From the NCBI RefSeq assembly GCF_001584335.1, contig NZ_LSBB01000002.1:152103-216102 (forward strand): a DNA stretch of 64,000 bases, given 5' to 3'. Positions 37,498-46,535 of the stretch are shown in pieces (the stretch's first letter is position 1; each line of letters starts with the position of its first letter). This DNA comes from Bacillus atrophaeus. GTDB lineage: Bacteria > Bacillota > Bacilli > Bacillales > Bacillaceae. A program made the translations under genes and the position numbers. The notes below the pieces were generated by a model. It was not told where the DNA came from. It searched no databases and saw nothing but the letters and a program-made list of their open reading frames with translations.

Positions 37498-37656
37498 GAC
37501 CATGTGATTTCTCTTTGTTCAAGGAGTCGCCTCCTTGGTTTGAAGAAATCCTTACGGCTGTGATCTTGATAAATCAGCCGGGAGGCATCCGCCGAAATTT
37601 CGATAACCTCCATCCTCGTCAACTAAGCCGTTTTTCGGGCGCTTAGTCCGGGCGCT
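37498..37656 (-). ncRNA. glmS ribozyme: glmS self-cleaving ribozyme riboswitch
   Basis: The leader matches the conserved glmS ribozyme on the minus strand: AGCGCCCGGACTAAGCGCCC (P1/P2 with the cleavage site between A at 37656 and G at 37655), then the core GGTTATCGAAATTTCGGCGG, CACAGCCGTAAGGATTTC and the 3' part ending AGAAATCACATG. Glucosamine-6-phosphate is the cofactor for self-cleavage, after which the glmS mRNA is degraded. A hairpin (GGGGACGACTGAAAGTCCCC, 37459-37478) lies between the ribozyme and the glmS start. Confidence 0.95.
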
Positions 37657-37840
37657 ATAATTATAAGTACCTTACTATCCTGCCTTTCCTGTTGAATGAA
37701 AAACAAAGACAAGACAAGCTTGATTTTACAACATGTGCCAAGAATGGTCAATTGATTTATGAACCGTCTTTGCAACATGTCTCACAATCATTCTATGCCA
37801 ATCGCGCTTGTCTCGTTCTCTTCTCTGTTTATACGTTTCG

Positions 37841-39187
37841 TTACTCGATTCCCATTTCTGACCGGACGACATTAACAATTCTTGTGACATATTCGTCACA
37901 AAGTTCTTTTGTCCGAGCTTCAGCCATGACACGAACGAGCGGCTCCGTACCCGACGGGCGCACTAAAATACGGCCGTCACCGTTCATTTCTTTCTCGACT
38001 TCAGAAATGACTGCCTTTACTTTTTCGTTTTCTTCCACTTTATACTTATCAGATACTTTTACATTCACTAAAAGCTGCGGGAATTTCTGCATTTCAGCCG
38101 CAAGCTCTGACAGCGGTTTGCCGGATGCTTTGAGCGTGTTCATCAGCATGATCGCTGACAGCAGTCCATCGCCGGTTGTATTGTAGTCAAGGAAAATTAA
38201 GTGTCCTGACTGCTCGCCTCCGACGTTGTAGCCTTCTTTTCTCATTGCCTCTACGACATAACGATCGCCGACTGCCGTCTGGATACTTTTGATTTCTTCT
38301 TTCTCAAGGGCTTTGTAGAAGCCGAGGTTGCTCATTACTGTCGAAACAACTGTTTCTTCCTTCAGGCGCCCTTCAGATTTCAAGTATTTCGCGCATATGT
38401 ACATGATTTGATCGCCGTCCACGACATTTCCTTTTTCATCAACGGCAATCAGGCGGTCGCCGTCACCGTCAAAAGCCAGGCCGATATCGGCGTTTTTCTC
38501 TTTTACGAAAGCACTTAACGCCTCAGGGTGCGTTGAGCCGACTCCGTCGTTAATATTTAAGCCGTTCGGAGAGGTTCCCATTGTCGACACGTCCGCATCC
38601 AAATCTGCAAACAGATGTGTCGCGAGCGATGACGTGGCACCGTGTGCACAGTCAAGCGCTACATGAATGCCTGTGAAATCATCGTCCGCTGACTGCTTCA
38701 AGAATTGCAGATATTTCTGCCCGCCTTCAAAATAGTCATTAACAAGGCCAAGATCAGCTCCGACCGGTCTTGGCAGCTTATCCTCAGGCTCATCCATCAG
38801 ACGCTCGATTTCCTCTTCCTGTTCATCTGAAAGCTTAAATCCGTCTCCTCCGAAAAACTTAATGCCGTTGTCCTGTACTGGATTATGAGAGGCGGAGATC
38901 ATAACGCCCGCCTCGGCATCCATGGCTTTGGTTAAATAAGAAACTCCCGGTGTTGAAATGACACCCAAACGCATCACTTCAGCTCCGATTGATAAAAGTC
39001 CGGCGACAAGGGCTCCTTCCAGCATATGTCCGGAAATGCGTGTATCGCGGCCAATCAGCACTTTTGGACGTTGTTTATCTTTTGTCAGCACATACCCGCC
39101 AAAACGACCGACTTTAAAGGCCAGCTCAGGTGTAAGTTCACTGTTGGCAACACCTCTTACACCATCTGTTCCAAAATACTTGCCCAT
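37841..39187 (-). CDS. glmM: Phosphoglucosamine mutase GlmM
   Basis: A 448-residue phosphohexomutase that converts glucosamine-6-phosphate to glucosamine-1-phosphate. The phosphoserine loop VMISASHNP is near residue 100, the metal loop is [14 protein letters not shown] near 240, the sugar-binding loop is GGEQSGHLI and the phosphate-binding loop is [12 protein letters not shown]. It is 23 bp downstream of cdaR; in Bacillus, GlmM binds CdaA and lowers c-di-AMP synthesis, so the gene order links cell wall and c-di-AMP control. Full length. Confidence 0.97.
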   Translation of the reverse strand: MGKYFGTDGVRGVANSELTPELAFKVGRFGGYVLTKDKQRPKVLIGRDTRISGHMLEGALVAGLLSIGAEVMRLGVISTPGVSYLTKAMDAEAGVMISASHNPVQDNGIKFFGGDGFKLSDEQEEEIERLMDEPEDKLPRPVGADLGLVNDYFEGGQKYLQFLKQSADDDFTGIHVALDCAHGATSSLATHLFADLDADVSTMGTSPNGLNINDGVGSTHPEALSAFVKEKNADIGLAFDGDGDRLIAVDEKGNVVDGDQIMYICAKYLKSEGRLKEETVVSTVMSNLGFYKALEKEEIKSIQTAVGDRYVVEAMRKEGYNVGGEQSGHLIFLDYNTTGDGLLSAIMLMNTLKASGKPLSELAAEMQKFPQLLVNVKVSDKYKVEENEKVKAVISEVEKEMNGDGRILVRPSGTEPLVRVMAEARTKELCDEYVTRIVNVVRSEMGIE

Positions 39188-39210
39188 TTATAATCGCTCC
39201 TTTTTCATTC

Positions 39211-40653
39211 TCATGAAGATTGTGAATCTGTATCTGATTCATCTTCGTTTTGATCATTGTTTTGATCTTGGTTTTTGTCTTGTTTTTGATCTTTGCTCTT
39301 GTCACTGTCCTGATTCTTTTTTTGGTCACTCTCTTTTTCATCTGTCTGGTCACTTTCATTCTGATTGCCGGACGTACTGCTGTCTTTCTTCTCAGTTGAA
39401 GAAGTGCTGTTTTTAGATGTAAGCCTTATTTTGGCGTTTTTTTTCGCCAAGGACCACGTTACATTCTGCGGACCGTTTACTTCAAGCTTGACGCTGTGTT
39501 CCCCGTCGTCCAGATCTGAGACATTGACATACAGCTCGACGTCTGATTTCTTCAGACTGTCTATAATACTGGGAGAACCTTTTGCAGTGACGTTCATCAT
39601 TTTGGATTTCGGATCAAGAAATTCAATATTTTGCGTGCTGCTCAGCCCCACCGTTTTAATGGAAACTCCGTCAAAATCCTTATCGGCCTCGCTGTCCACT
39701 TTAATATTTAATGTGATTTTTTCAGGCGATATTTTTTTCACTCCGTCTGGAAGCGGAATATCTGCCTCCATCTCTGTGTCCTTACTAATTTTACTTAAAT
39801 CAACGTTAACTCCGTCGATAAATTCAAGCGAATCCAATACATCCTGAGGGCCGTAGACGGTTACCTCGCTCGGACTTGACTCTATATTAGAAATGCTGAC
39901 ACCATCAGGAAGGCTGCCCGTACGCTCGACTTTAAAGGGTACCTTTTTGCTCGGGCTTGTCACCGGGACCGTGATTTTGATCACTGACGGCTCAACATCG
40001 ACAGGGAGCGCATTCCCGTCTTTGTCATAGACGGTTACTTTGGCTTCCTTTTCAATCGTCTCATCTGCATTCTCAAGGTTAATTGACGCTTTGACAAGAG
40101 AAATATTATCAATTACGTCTTTAGAACCGGTAATCTGAACATTTTTCGGACTGACAATCGGCTGCTGCGGGGAGTAGCCTTCTTTCATTTTATTTTTATT
40201 ATAATATTCGACTTCAACGGGGAAGCTTTCCGACGTTTTTTCCTGAATCGTCACCGTTGTCACAGATGGATTGATTGAAACCGTCAGCCCTTCGGCAACA
40301 TTTTTGGCTTTCAGTTCTACTTTATGTGTGCCGGTCTTCAGCTTCTCCATATCGGCGTAAATTTCGAAATTCTTTGTCTGTCTCGCTTTTTTGACAGCGC
40401 TTGTTGTGCCTTTTATCGTTACATTCACCGTCTGCGGAACACCTGTGACGACGTAATTTTCTTCATCATAATACGATTTGACGGGTATATCCGTCAGTGT
40501 TGCTTCATCAGTTGTCGATGTCGGGAAAAATGATTCCCCTGGTTTTTTTGGAGTCGGCGCTTGTTCGCTGTTCACCGCAACATATAGCAAGAGTGCAAAA
40601 AGCAGCGCGATGATCTTCACAGCCCAGCGGTTGTTTAGGAATTTATCCATTTT
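39211..40653 (-). CDS. cdaR: CdaA regulator CdaR (YbbR)
   Basis: A 480-residue membrane-anchored extracytoplasmic protein that modulates the diadenylate cyclase CdaA. One N-terminal membrane segment (WAVKIIALLFALLLYVAVN) is followed by four YbbR domains (each with a hydrophobic beta pattern and a G-P/G-S turn) up to about residue 410, then a low-complexity S/D/Q/K-rich tail of about 60 residues. I chose the ATG at 40653 (MDKFLNNRW), which has GGAGGGCG upstream and overlaps the end of cdaA by 11 bp; the open frame runs 22 codons further upstream inside cdaA. Confidence 0.93.
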   Translation of the reverse strand, partial: KMDKFLNNRWAVKIIALLFALLLYVAVNSEQAPTPKKPGESFFPTSTTDEATLTDIPVKSYYDEENYVVTGVPQTVNVTIKGTTSAVKKARQTKNFEIYADMEKLKTGTHKVELKAKNVAEGLTVSINPSVTTVTIQEKTSESFPVEVEYYNKNKMKEGYSPQQPIVSPKNVQITGSKDVIDNISLVKASINLENADETIEKEAKVTVYDKDGNALPVDVEPSVIKITVPVTSPSKKVPFKVERTGSLPDGVSISNIESSPSEVTVYGPQDVLDSLEFIDGVNVDLSKISKDTEMEADIPLPDGVKKISPEKITLNIKVDSEADKDFDGVSIKTVGLSSTQNIEFLDPKSKMMNVTAKGSPSIIDSLKKSDVELYVNVSDLDDGEHSVKLEVNGPQNVTWSLAKKNAKIRLTSKNSTSSTEKKDSSTSGNQNESDQTDEKESDQKKNQDSDKSKDQKQDKNQDQNNDQNEDESDTDSQSS

Positions 40654-41464
40654 TCTTCGCCCTCCAATACCAGCGATTCGAAGAAGTGTCTCTGGAATTT
40701 TTCTTAAACTCGGCTTCAAGCATTTCTTTCAACTCTTCTTCTGTCAATTCTCTGTGAAGGTCTCCGTTCCTCGCTACACTGATGCCGCCGGTCTCTTCGG
40801 ACACAATAATCGTTAAACTGTCCGTGACTTCACTGATGCCGACAGCGGCTCTGTGCCGCGTACCCAGTTCCTTAGAAATGAACGGGCTTTCGGAAAGAGG
40901 CAAATAACAGGCGGCTGCCGCGATTTCATTATTCTTCATAATGACGGCCCCGTCATGAAGCGGGGTATTCGGAATAAAGATATTGATTAAAAGCTCAGAA
41001 CTCACTTGAGCCTTTAACGGAATACCCGTTTCAATATAATCCCCCATACCTGTATCCCGTTCAATTGTTAAAAGGGCGCCAATCCGGCGTTTTGCCATAT
41101 AATTAACCGCTTTTGTAATCGCTTCGATTTTCTTATGCTGTGCTTCCTCCACAGGAGTGCCGCTTCTTGAAAAAAAACGGCCCCGGCCAAGCTGTTCAAG
41201 CGCTCTTCTCAGCTCCGGCTGGAATATAATGATGATTGCTAAAAATCCCCATGTTATCGCTTGGTCTGTCAGCCACAATAGTGTGCTGAATCCCAAATAT
41301 GAACTGGCGGTCCGGACTAACACGATGACAACGATCCCTTTCAAGAGCTGGACCGCTTTCGTGCCCCGTATCACCATAATTAATTTATATATCACATACC
41401 AAACAAGGAGAATATCAACGGCATTGCCGAGGTACTGCAAAAAAGGGATATCCTCAAAAGCCAT
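40643..41464 (-). CDS. cdaA: Diadenylate cyclase CdaA
   Basis: A 273-residue membrane enzyme that makes cyclic di-AMP from two ATP. Three N-terminal membrane segments (about residues 10-85) precede the DAC domain with its DGA motif (TPLHDGAVIM) and RHR motif (LGTRHRAAVGISE). It forms the conserved cdaA-cdaR-glmM-glmS cluster, with its product controlling potassium and osmolyte transport. I chose the ATG at 41464 (MAFEDIPFL) with GGAGGACGAGG upstream, the B. subtilis length; a start nine codons upstream has no ribosome site. Confidence 0.96.
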   Translation of the reverse strand: MAFEDIPFLQYLGNAVDILLVWYVIYKLIMVIRGTKAVQLLKGIVVIVLVRTASSYLGFSTLLWLTDQAITWGFLAIIIIFQPELRRALEQLGRGRFFSRSGTPVEEAQHKKIEAITKAVNYMAKRRIGALLTIERDTGMGDYIETGIPLKAQVSSELLINIFIPNTPLHDGAVIMKNNEIAAAACYLPLSESPFISKELGTRHRAAVGISEVTDSLTIIVSEETGGISVARNGDLHRELTEEELKEMLEAEFKKNSRDTSSNRWYWRAKKNG

Positions 41465-41620
41465 TTCCTCGTCCTCCAAGAATTCAGTCATTTCGTTTCT
41501 TATGTCAATTTTCGTTCAACAATGGCATATGTACTTTACATAGCGAGCCCATTATACCACATTTTGTTTTCTCAAGTGAAATCGCACAGCCGCCCAAAAC
41601 TTGTTATTGCTTTATAAAAA

Positions 41621-41648
41621 AAGAGTAAAGCAGAAATGCTTTACTCTT
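41621..41648 (-). terminator. Terminator of the sigW-rsiW operon
   Basis: AGAGTAAAGCA / TGCTTTACTCT hairpin followed by seven T on the minus strand; it overlaps the rsiW stop codon. Confidence 0.88.
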
Positions 41649-42267
41649 CTCCGTTCGGGTTTACGGCGTGTACTACACTTTGTCCCGCTGACTTCATTTT
41701 ATACCAAACCCAGTCGAATAATTCATCAATCTCCTCGATCTCACCGGTAACTTGTCCTGCAGACGCCATGTATTTCTCACCGTTTACCACTGTCACATTG
41801 CCATCTATTTTCCCTTTAATAATAAGCTTGCCGTTTTTTACAGTGACATCGCCTTTCACCGTCTCGCCCTCAGGCACGATGACAGTGCTGTTATGCACCA
41901 GGAGATTCGGCTGCTTTGACACGCTGAAATTGTGGTCACTGTGCCAGCTGTTGAAAAACCCTCCGCCCATCAGGATAATGAATACCGCCGCGGCCGCGAT
42001 AATAGGATGGGATCTGAACCATCTTTTAACTGATGCTCTTTTCTTCTCCTTGGGCAGTTTCGCCATCACATTAGCGGTAAAGTCGGCAGGGGCCTCAACA
42101 TGCGATGTGCTCCGGACAAGCGCTATGGATTTCTCCATCTCGTAAAAGTGCTTTCTGCACCCTTCGCATAGTCGCAAATGGTCTTTTAATTCTTTTTCAT
42201 CTTTCGGAAGGATATCTCCATCAAGATGTTTATGCATAAGCTGAACAATTTGTTCCGGACAGCTCAT
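41641..42267 (-). CDS. rsiW: Anti-sigma-W factor RsiW
   Basis: A 208-residue membrane-anchored anti-sigma factor that holds SigW inactive until cleaved by PrsW, RasP and ClpXP during envelope stress. The N-terminal cytoplasmic zinc-binding anti-sigma domain has H-x3-C-x2-C (LRLCEGCRKHF, near residues 30-40). One membrane segment follows (HPIIAAAAVFIILMGGGFF, about 87-105) and then an extracytoplasmic part. It starts 13 bp after sigW and is co-transcribed with it. Confidence 0.95.
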   Translation of the reverse strand: MSCPEQIVQLMHKHLDGDILPKDEKELKDHLRLCEGCRKHFYEMEKSIALVRSTSHVEAPADFTANVMAKLPKEKKRASVKRWFRSHPIIAAAAVFIILMGGGFFNSWHSDHNFSVSKQPNLLVHNSTVIVPEGETVKGDVTVKNGKLIIKGKIDGNVTVVNGEKYMASAGQVTGEIEEIDELFDWVWYKMKSAGQSVVHAVNPNGEE

Positions 42268-42280
42268 TTCATCACCCCAC

Positions 42281-42844
42281 TTAAAGATCCCTTAATTGTT
42301 TTCTGAGAGCCTCTCTGCCTCTGTGAATTCTTGTTTTCACCGTTCCCACAGGAATGTTCAGAATCTCGCCGATTTCAATTAATGAGAGTTCATCAATATA
42401 TTTTAATACGATGACAGTCCTGTACTTGTCTGGAAGCTTTAATATTTTCTGCTGAATGGTGCTCGACAGCTCAAGCGACAGTACTGCGTCTTCCGGGAGA
42501 ACACCGTCTGCGGCGATCTGCGAATACATAGTCAGGCCTTCTGTACCCGCCACCTCTGCATCCAGGTAATAATCCGGCTTTTTTTTACGGATACGGTCGA
42601 TGGTCAAATTGGTTGCGATTCTGTAAAGCCATGTCGAAAATTTCCGGTTAATATCAAAACTGTCGATATTGACGTACGCTCTGATGAAAGCCTCCTGTGC
42701 AATATCCTCCGCCTCATGCACATTGCCAAGCATACGGTAGCAAAGCTGATAAATTTTGTCCTTATAAATATCTACGATGTCTGCGAATGCGTTTTGGTCG
42801 CCTTTTTTTACTTGCTTAATTCTTTTTTTGATCATTGTTTCCAT
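42281..42844 (-). CDS. sigW: ECF sigma factor SigW
   Basis: A 187-residue extracytoplasmic-function sigma factor for cell-envelope stress and antimicrobial peptide resistance. Region 2 includes EDIAQEAFIRAYVNIDSFD and FSTWLYRIATNLTIDRIRKK; region 4 has the helix-turn-helix LSLIEIGEILNIPVGTVKTRIHRGREALR. It is autoregulated from a sigma-W promoter at 42880-42907 and followed by its anti-sigma gene. RBS AGAGG precedes the ATG. Confidence 0.97.
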   Translation of the reverse strand: METMIKKRIKQVKKGDQNAFADIVDIYKDKIYQLCYRMLGNVHEAEDIAQEAFIRAYVNIDSFDINRKFSTWLYRIATNLTIDRIRKKKPDYYLDAEVAGTEGLTMYSQIAADGVLPEDAVLSLELSSTIQQKILKLPDKYRTVIVLKYIDELSLIEIGEILNIPVGTVKTRIHRGREALRKQLRDL

Positions 42845-42879
42845 GTTTTATCTAACCTCTGCCTTCACCGGTCTGTATG

Positions 42880-42907
42880 TATACGAACTTCGTTTCAAAA
42901 GGTTTCA
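42880..42907 (-). promoter_or_regulatory. Autoregulatory sigma-W promoter of sigW
   Basis: TGAAAC (42902-42907), 16-bp spacer, CGTATA (42880-42885) on the minus strand: a perfect match to the sigma-W consensus TGAAAC-N16-CGTA. Confidence 0.9.
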
Positions 42908-43040
42908 TTTTTTATTATAAAAATAGTTTATCAAATTTTTGGCAGGGTGTAGATGGAAAATCGACAATATACTACCTTAATATATGCTTAAAAATAGTAT
43001 ATATGGTTAATAATCAAAAAACGAAAAGATTCAGCAAAGA

Positions 43041-43069
43041 AAAAGACACCTTTTTAACAAAAGGTGTCT
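43041..43069 (-). terminator. Terminator of the tRNA operon
   Basis: AGACACCTTTT / AAAAGGTGTCT hairpin followed by a T-run on the minus strand, just after tRNA-Gln. Confidence 0.88.
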
Positions 43070-43073
43070 GTGA

Positions 43074-43145
43074 CTGGGCTAGCTGGATTCGAACCAACGC
43101 ATGACGGAGTCAAAGTCCGTTGCCTTACCGCTTGGCTATAGCCCA
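43074..43145 (-). tRNA. tRNA-Gln (UUG)
   Basis: Cloverleaf with acceptor TGGGCTA / TAGCCCA, anticodon loop CTTTGAC (anticodon TTG) and the T-arm GGTTCGAATCC. The 3' CCA is not encoded (TCA follows). Last of five tRNAs in one minus-strand transcript. Confidence 0.95.
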
Positions 43146-43149
43146 AAAA

Positions 43150-43234
43150 TGGTGGAGGGGGGCAGATTCGAACTGCCGAACCCTGAGGGAGCGGATTTAC
43201 AGTCCGCCGCGTTTAGCCACTTCGCTACCCCTCC
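43150..43234 (-). tRNA. tRNA-Tyr (GUA)
   Basis: Class II tRNA of 85 nt with a long variable arm, acceptor GGAGGGG, anticodon loop CTGTAAA (anticodon GTA), T-arm GTTCGAATC and encoded CCA. Confidence 0.96.
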
Positions 43235-43253
43235 ATATTCATTTGGAAAACAG

Positions 43254-43326
<73 letters not shown>

Positions 43327-43329
43327 AAA

Positions 43330-43405
43330 TGGTGGAGGATGACGGGCTCGAACCGCCGACCCTCTGCTTGTAAGGCAGATGCTCTCCCAGCTGAGCTAAT
43401 CCTCC
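43330..43405 (-). tRNA. tRNA-Val (UAC)
   Basis: Acceptor GGAGGAT / ATCCTCC, anticodon loop CTTACAA (anticodon TAC), T-arm GGTTCGAGCCC and encoded CCA. Confidence 0.96.
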
Positions 43406-43408
43406 ATT

Positions 43409-43483
43409 TGGTGACCCGTACGGGATTCGAACCCGTGTTACCGCCGTGAAAGGGCGGTGTCTTAACCGCTTGACCAACGGGCC
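43409..43483 (-). tRNA. tRNA-Glu (UUC)
   Basis: Acceptor GGCCCGT / ACGGGTC, anticodon loop CTTTCAC (anticodon TTC), T-arm GGTTCGAATCC and encoded CCA. First of the five-tRNA transcript. Confidence 0.96.
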
Positions 43484-43666
43484 GTTTTTGTTTCCGTTAA
43501 GCTGACAAAAGTTATTATATACAGGTTGTACACCTTTTGTAAAGAGAAAATTTATTTTTTTTATTTTCAAACTTTTTTACCCCTTTTTTAACTGAAAAAG
43601 TCCTTCAATCCGCGGACATTTATTTTATGATAGAGCTATAACACGCTATGAGAGGAGACCATTCAT

Positions 43667-44122
43667 ATGATATTAGTCAGCTCATGCCTGGCGGGTATTG
43701 AATGCCGATATAACGGCTCCCATGCAGCTTCACAAAAAATCCGGCGGCTTATCGAAGAAAATAAGGCGATGATGGCTTGCCCCGAGCTTCTCGGCGGCTT
43801 CACGACTCCGCGCGAACCGGCCGAGATCATTGGAGGCACGGGCGAAGACGTACTTTCAGGCAAAGCAAAAATCATCACCGCATCAGGCGAGGATGTAACC
43901 GATTTATATGTGGAGGGCGCTGCCAAAACATTGGCCTATGCTGAAGAGATACAGGCTTCTGCTGTCATTTTGAAAGAGAACAGTCCGTCCTGCGGAAGCA
44001 GCTTTATTTATAATGGAGATTTCTCAGGCCAAAAAATCGCCGGTAATGGTGTGACCTCCGCTCTTTTAAAGCAGGCAGGCTACCGTGTCATTTCTGAACA
44101 TCAGCTAGACGACATCATGTAA
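43667..44122 (+). CDS. ybbK: DUF523-family protein YbbK
   Basis: A 151-residue cytoplasmic protein of the DUF523 family, function unknown. It carries the family's conserved cysteine motifs: VSSCLAGIECRYNG at the N-terminus, a CPELLGG box near residue 40 and ILKENSPSCGS near 105, which suggest metal or cluster binding. AGAGGAG precedes the ATG. Only 14 bp separate it from ybbJ, so they form an operon, the order seen in B. subtilis. Confidence 0.88.
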   Translation: MILVSSCLAGIECRYNGSHAASQKIRRLIEENKAMMACPELLGGFTTPREPAEIIGGTGEDVLSGKAKIITASGEDVTDLYVEGAAKTLAYAEEIQASAVILKENSPSCGSSFIYNGDFSGQKIAGNGVTSALLKQAGYRVISEHQLDDIM

Positions 44123-44136
44123 AAGGGGGCAATCCT

Positions 44137-44619
44137 ATGAACAACGATGTATCTTTATCCTTATACAAGCCGGAACACTTATCAGAGCTTGCTGATTTTG
44201 AACTTAAGGAGACCGATAAACGCTTCACGGCACTGCCTAAGGATGTGCTTACACAAGCAATAACGATCCAAGACCGTTATCCGGTCGTTATTTTAAAAGA
44301 AGATCTTCCAGTCGGTTTTTTCATTTTACATATATCTAAAGAAACCATCGCTCCCTATTCCAATAATCCGTACGCCATATTACTCAGCGCCTTGTCGATT
44401 AATTCTGTTCATCACGGAAAAGGCTATGCAAAACAGGCTATGCTCCAGCTTCCCGCGTTTGTAAGCGCATATTTCCCTTGGTGTGATGAAATTTTGCTTG
44501 CGGTCAATCAACTAAACACCCGTGCGAAACACCTTTATATGAAAACAGGTTTTTTGGATAAAGGGCGCAGAAAAATCGGACCGATCGGCGAACAATTAAT
44601 TCTTCATTATTACCTCTAA
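44137..44619 (+). CDS. ybbJ: GNAT-family N-acetyltransferase YbbJ
   Basis: A 160-residue GNAT-fold acyltransferase, cytoplasmic. The acetyl-CoA binding region is visible as LSALSINSVHHGKGYAKQAM (motif A, with HHGKGYA in place of the usual Q/RxxGxG/A), followed by LAVNQLNTRAKHLYMKTGF. The acceptor is unknown. It is coupled to ybbK and lies about 100 bp upstream of the murQ operon; a short AT-rich gap with the murQ promoter separates them. Confidence 0.85.
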   Translation: MNNDVSLSLYKPEHLSELADFELKETDKRFTALPKDVLTQAITIQDRYPVVILKEDLPVGFFILHISKETIAPYSNNPYAILLSALSINSVHHGKGYAKQAMLQLPAFVSAYFPWCDEILLAVNQLNTRAKHLYMKTGFLDKGRRKIGPIGEQLILHYYL

Positions 44620-44658
44620 AATGCGATGACTGAAATAAAATTTTATAATTACCTAGTC

Positions 44659-44692
44659 GTTATTGAAATATCATTCCAAAATAACATATACT
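44659..44692 (+). promoter_or_regulatory. Predicted murQ operon promoter with palindrome
   Basis: -35 TTGAAA (44663-44668), 18-bp spacer, -10 TATACT (44687-44692). An inverted repeat GTTATT-N15-AATAAC (44659-44664 and 44680-44685) overlaps it and is a candidate MurR operator. Confidence 0.5.
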
Positions 44693-44726
44693 GAATAGTA
44701 AGAATTATTCATAAGGAGGCATGTAA

Positions 44727-45644
44727 ATGTCAGAACAACCGAACATCCATCATCTAACAACCGAATCGCGAAACAAACAAACCTCCAGTATTCATACAGC
44801 CAAAACACTGGAGATTTTACAAATGATCAACAATGAAGACTTTAAGGTCGCAGAGGCCGTTCAACAAGTTCTTCCTGATGTAGAAACCGCAGTCGATTTT
44901 GCATTTGATTCATTTCAAAATAAGGGCCGGCTCATTTATGCGGGAGCAGGCACGAGCGGCAGACTCGGCGTGTTAGATGCAGTGGAATGCCCTCCCACCT
45001 ACAGCGTAAGCCCTGAGAAAGTGATCGGATTAATGGCGGGCGGCGCGGACGCATTTTTGCGGGCTTCAGAAGGCATTGAAGATCATGAAGAGGCCGGAGT
45101 CGAAGATTTGAAGAAGATAGGGCTCACCGCAAACGACACACTCATCGCAATTGCGGCAAGCGGCAGGACACCATATGCCGCCGGCGCGCTGAAATACGCC
45201 CGAAAAATCGGGGCAAAGACAGTATCTCTCACCTGTAATAAAGATTCAGTTATCAGTAAAGAAGCGGACCACAGCATTGAAGTTCTCGTCGGCCCTGAAG
45301 TCATTACAGGCTCTACACGCATGAAAGCGGCAACCGCTCATAAAATGATTCTAAACATGATTTCAACTGCCGTGATGATTCGGGTCGGCAAGGTGTATGA
45401 AAACCTGATGGTAGATGTCAAAATCAGCAACAAAAAACTAAAAGAACGCGCTATCGGGATTATTCAAAGCGTCACAGGAGTTTCATATGAAATAGCTAAA
45501 GAAACACTCGAAAATGCCAATCTTCACGTCAAAACAGCCATTGTCATGCTGAAAACCAATACCGACCAACACCGCGCGACGGCTTTACTTAACAAAGCGG
45601 ACGGTTTTATCGACAAAGCAATTGAACACTACCATTCAACATAA
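44727..45644 (+). CDS. murQ: N-acetylmuramic acid-6-phosphate etherase MurQ
   Basis: A 305-residue cytoplasmic SIS-domain lyase that cleaves the D-lactyl ether of MurNAc-6-phosphate, giving GlcNAc-6-phosphate and D-lactate. Family features are [24 protein letters not shown] (near residues 70-93), the catalytic Glu region [11 protein letters not shown] and the segment [20 protein letters not shown]. It is the first gene of the murQ-murR-murP-amiE-nagZ-namZ operon that recycles peptidoglycan sugars. AAGGAGG precedes the ATG at good spacing. Confidence 0.96.
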   Translation: MSEQPNIHHLTTESRNKQTSSIHTAKTLEILQMINNEDFKVAEAVQQVLPDVETAVDFAFDSFQNKGRLIYAGAGTSGRLGVLDAVECPPTYSVSPEKVIGLMAGGADAFLRASEGIEDHEEAGVEDLKKIGLTANDTLIAIAASGRTPYAAGALKYARKIGAKTVSLTCNKDSVISKEADHSIEVLVGPEVITGSTRMKAATAHKMILNMISTAVMIRVGKVYENLMVDVKISNKKLKERAIGIIQSVTGVSYEIAKETLENANLHVKTAIVMLKTNTDQHRATALLNKADGFIDKAIEHYHST

Positions 45645-45656
45645 GGAGAGAGTCAT

Positions 45657-46508
45657 ATGGCTACCGGCGGATTGTCTATCATTCAATCAATGAAGCATAA
45701 ACTCCCTCAATCAGAACGAAAACTTGCAGACTACATATTAAAGCATCCCCATGAAGCCGTAAACAGCACTGTCAATGAAATCAGCACCTCAGCCGACACG
45801 AGTGACGCGGCAGTCATCAGACTATGTAAATCACTCGGTTTGAAAGGGTTTCAAGATCTCAAAATGAGAATAGCGGGAGATCTTATGAAGCCCTCTCTTC
45901 AAGGCTACAGAGACATCGCTCCCCACGAGCCGCTATACTCGATTGCTGAAAAGACGGCAGGCAATGCCATTCAAGCCATCCAAGATACCTCTGATATGCT
46001 CGATTATCAAGAGCTTGAACGCGCGGTTTCTATGCTTTGCCAAGCCTCTACCGTTCATTTTATCGGCGTCGGCGCCTCAGGTATTGTCGCCAAAGACGCT
46101 CAGCAAAAATGGCTACGCATTCATAAACAGGCGACAGCTTTTACAGATACACATCTGGTGGCGTCTTTAATCGCGAATGCCGACGAGCGCGACATTGTCT
46201 TTGCCATTTCTTTTTCAGGAGAAACACAGGAAATGATTGACCTTCTTTCTATGGCGCGGGAAAAGGGGATTACCACAATGAGCCTTACGCAATTCAGCCA
46301 GACCTCTGTATCCTCTTTAGCTGATGTTTCCTTATATACCGCTCATTCAAATGAAGCACCATTTCGCAGTGCCGCCACATCTTCCCGCCTCGCTCAGCTT
46401 TTTATGATTGATATGCTATTTTTAGGCATGGCAGCGGAGCGATATGAAGAAACAGTCGGTTATATAGATAAAACAAGAGAAGCCATCCGATCCATGAAAA
46501 AGACATAA
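45657..46508 (+). CDS. murR: RpiR-family regulator MurR
   Basis: A 283-residue transcription factor with an N-terminal RpiR-type helix-turn-helix (ADTSDAAVIRLCKSLGLKGF, about residues 45-65) and a C-terminal SIS sugar-phosphate-binding domain (STVHFIGVGASGIVAKDAQQKWLR; VFAISFSGETQEMIDL). It is expected to repress the mur operon and respond to MurNAc-6-phosphate, as for its family. It starts 12 bp after murQ with AAGGAGAG upstream. Confidence 0.93.
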   Translation: MATGGLSIIQSMKHKLPQSERKLADYILKHPHEAVNSTVNEISTSADTSDAAVIRLCKSLGLKGFQDLKMRIAGDLMKPSLQGYRDIAPHEPLYSIAEKTAGNAIQAIQDTSDMLDYQELERAVSMLCQASTVHFIGVGASGIVAKDAQQKWLRIHKQATAFTDTHLVASLIANADERDIVFAISFSGETQEMIDLLSMAREKGITTMSLTQFSQTSVSSLADVSLYTAHSNEAPFRSAATSSRLAQLFMIDMLFLGMAAERYEETVGYIDKTREAIRSMKKT

Positions 46509-46535
46509 GCTTTTCAAAATTGGGAGGGGTTTTGC

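Noticed and set aside
37692..38186. Plus-strand open frame of 164 codons antisense to glmM
   Set aside because: Serine/threonine-rich translation typical of an antisense shadow, without a ribosome site.
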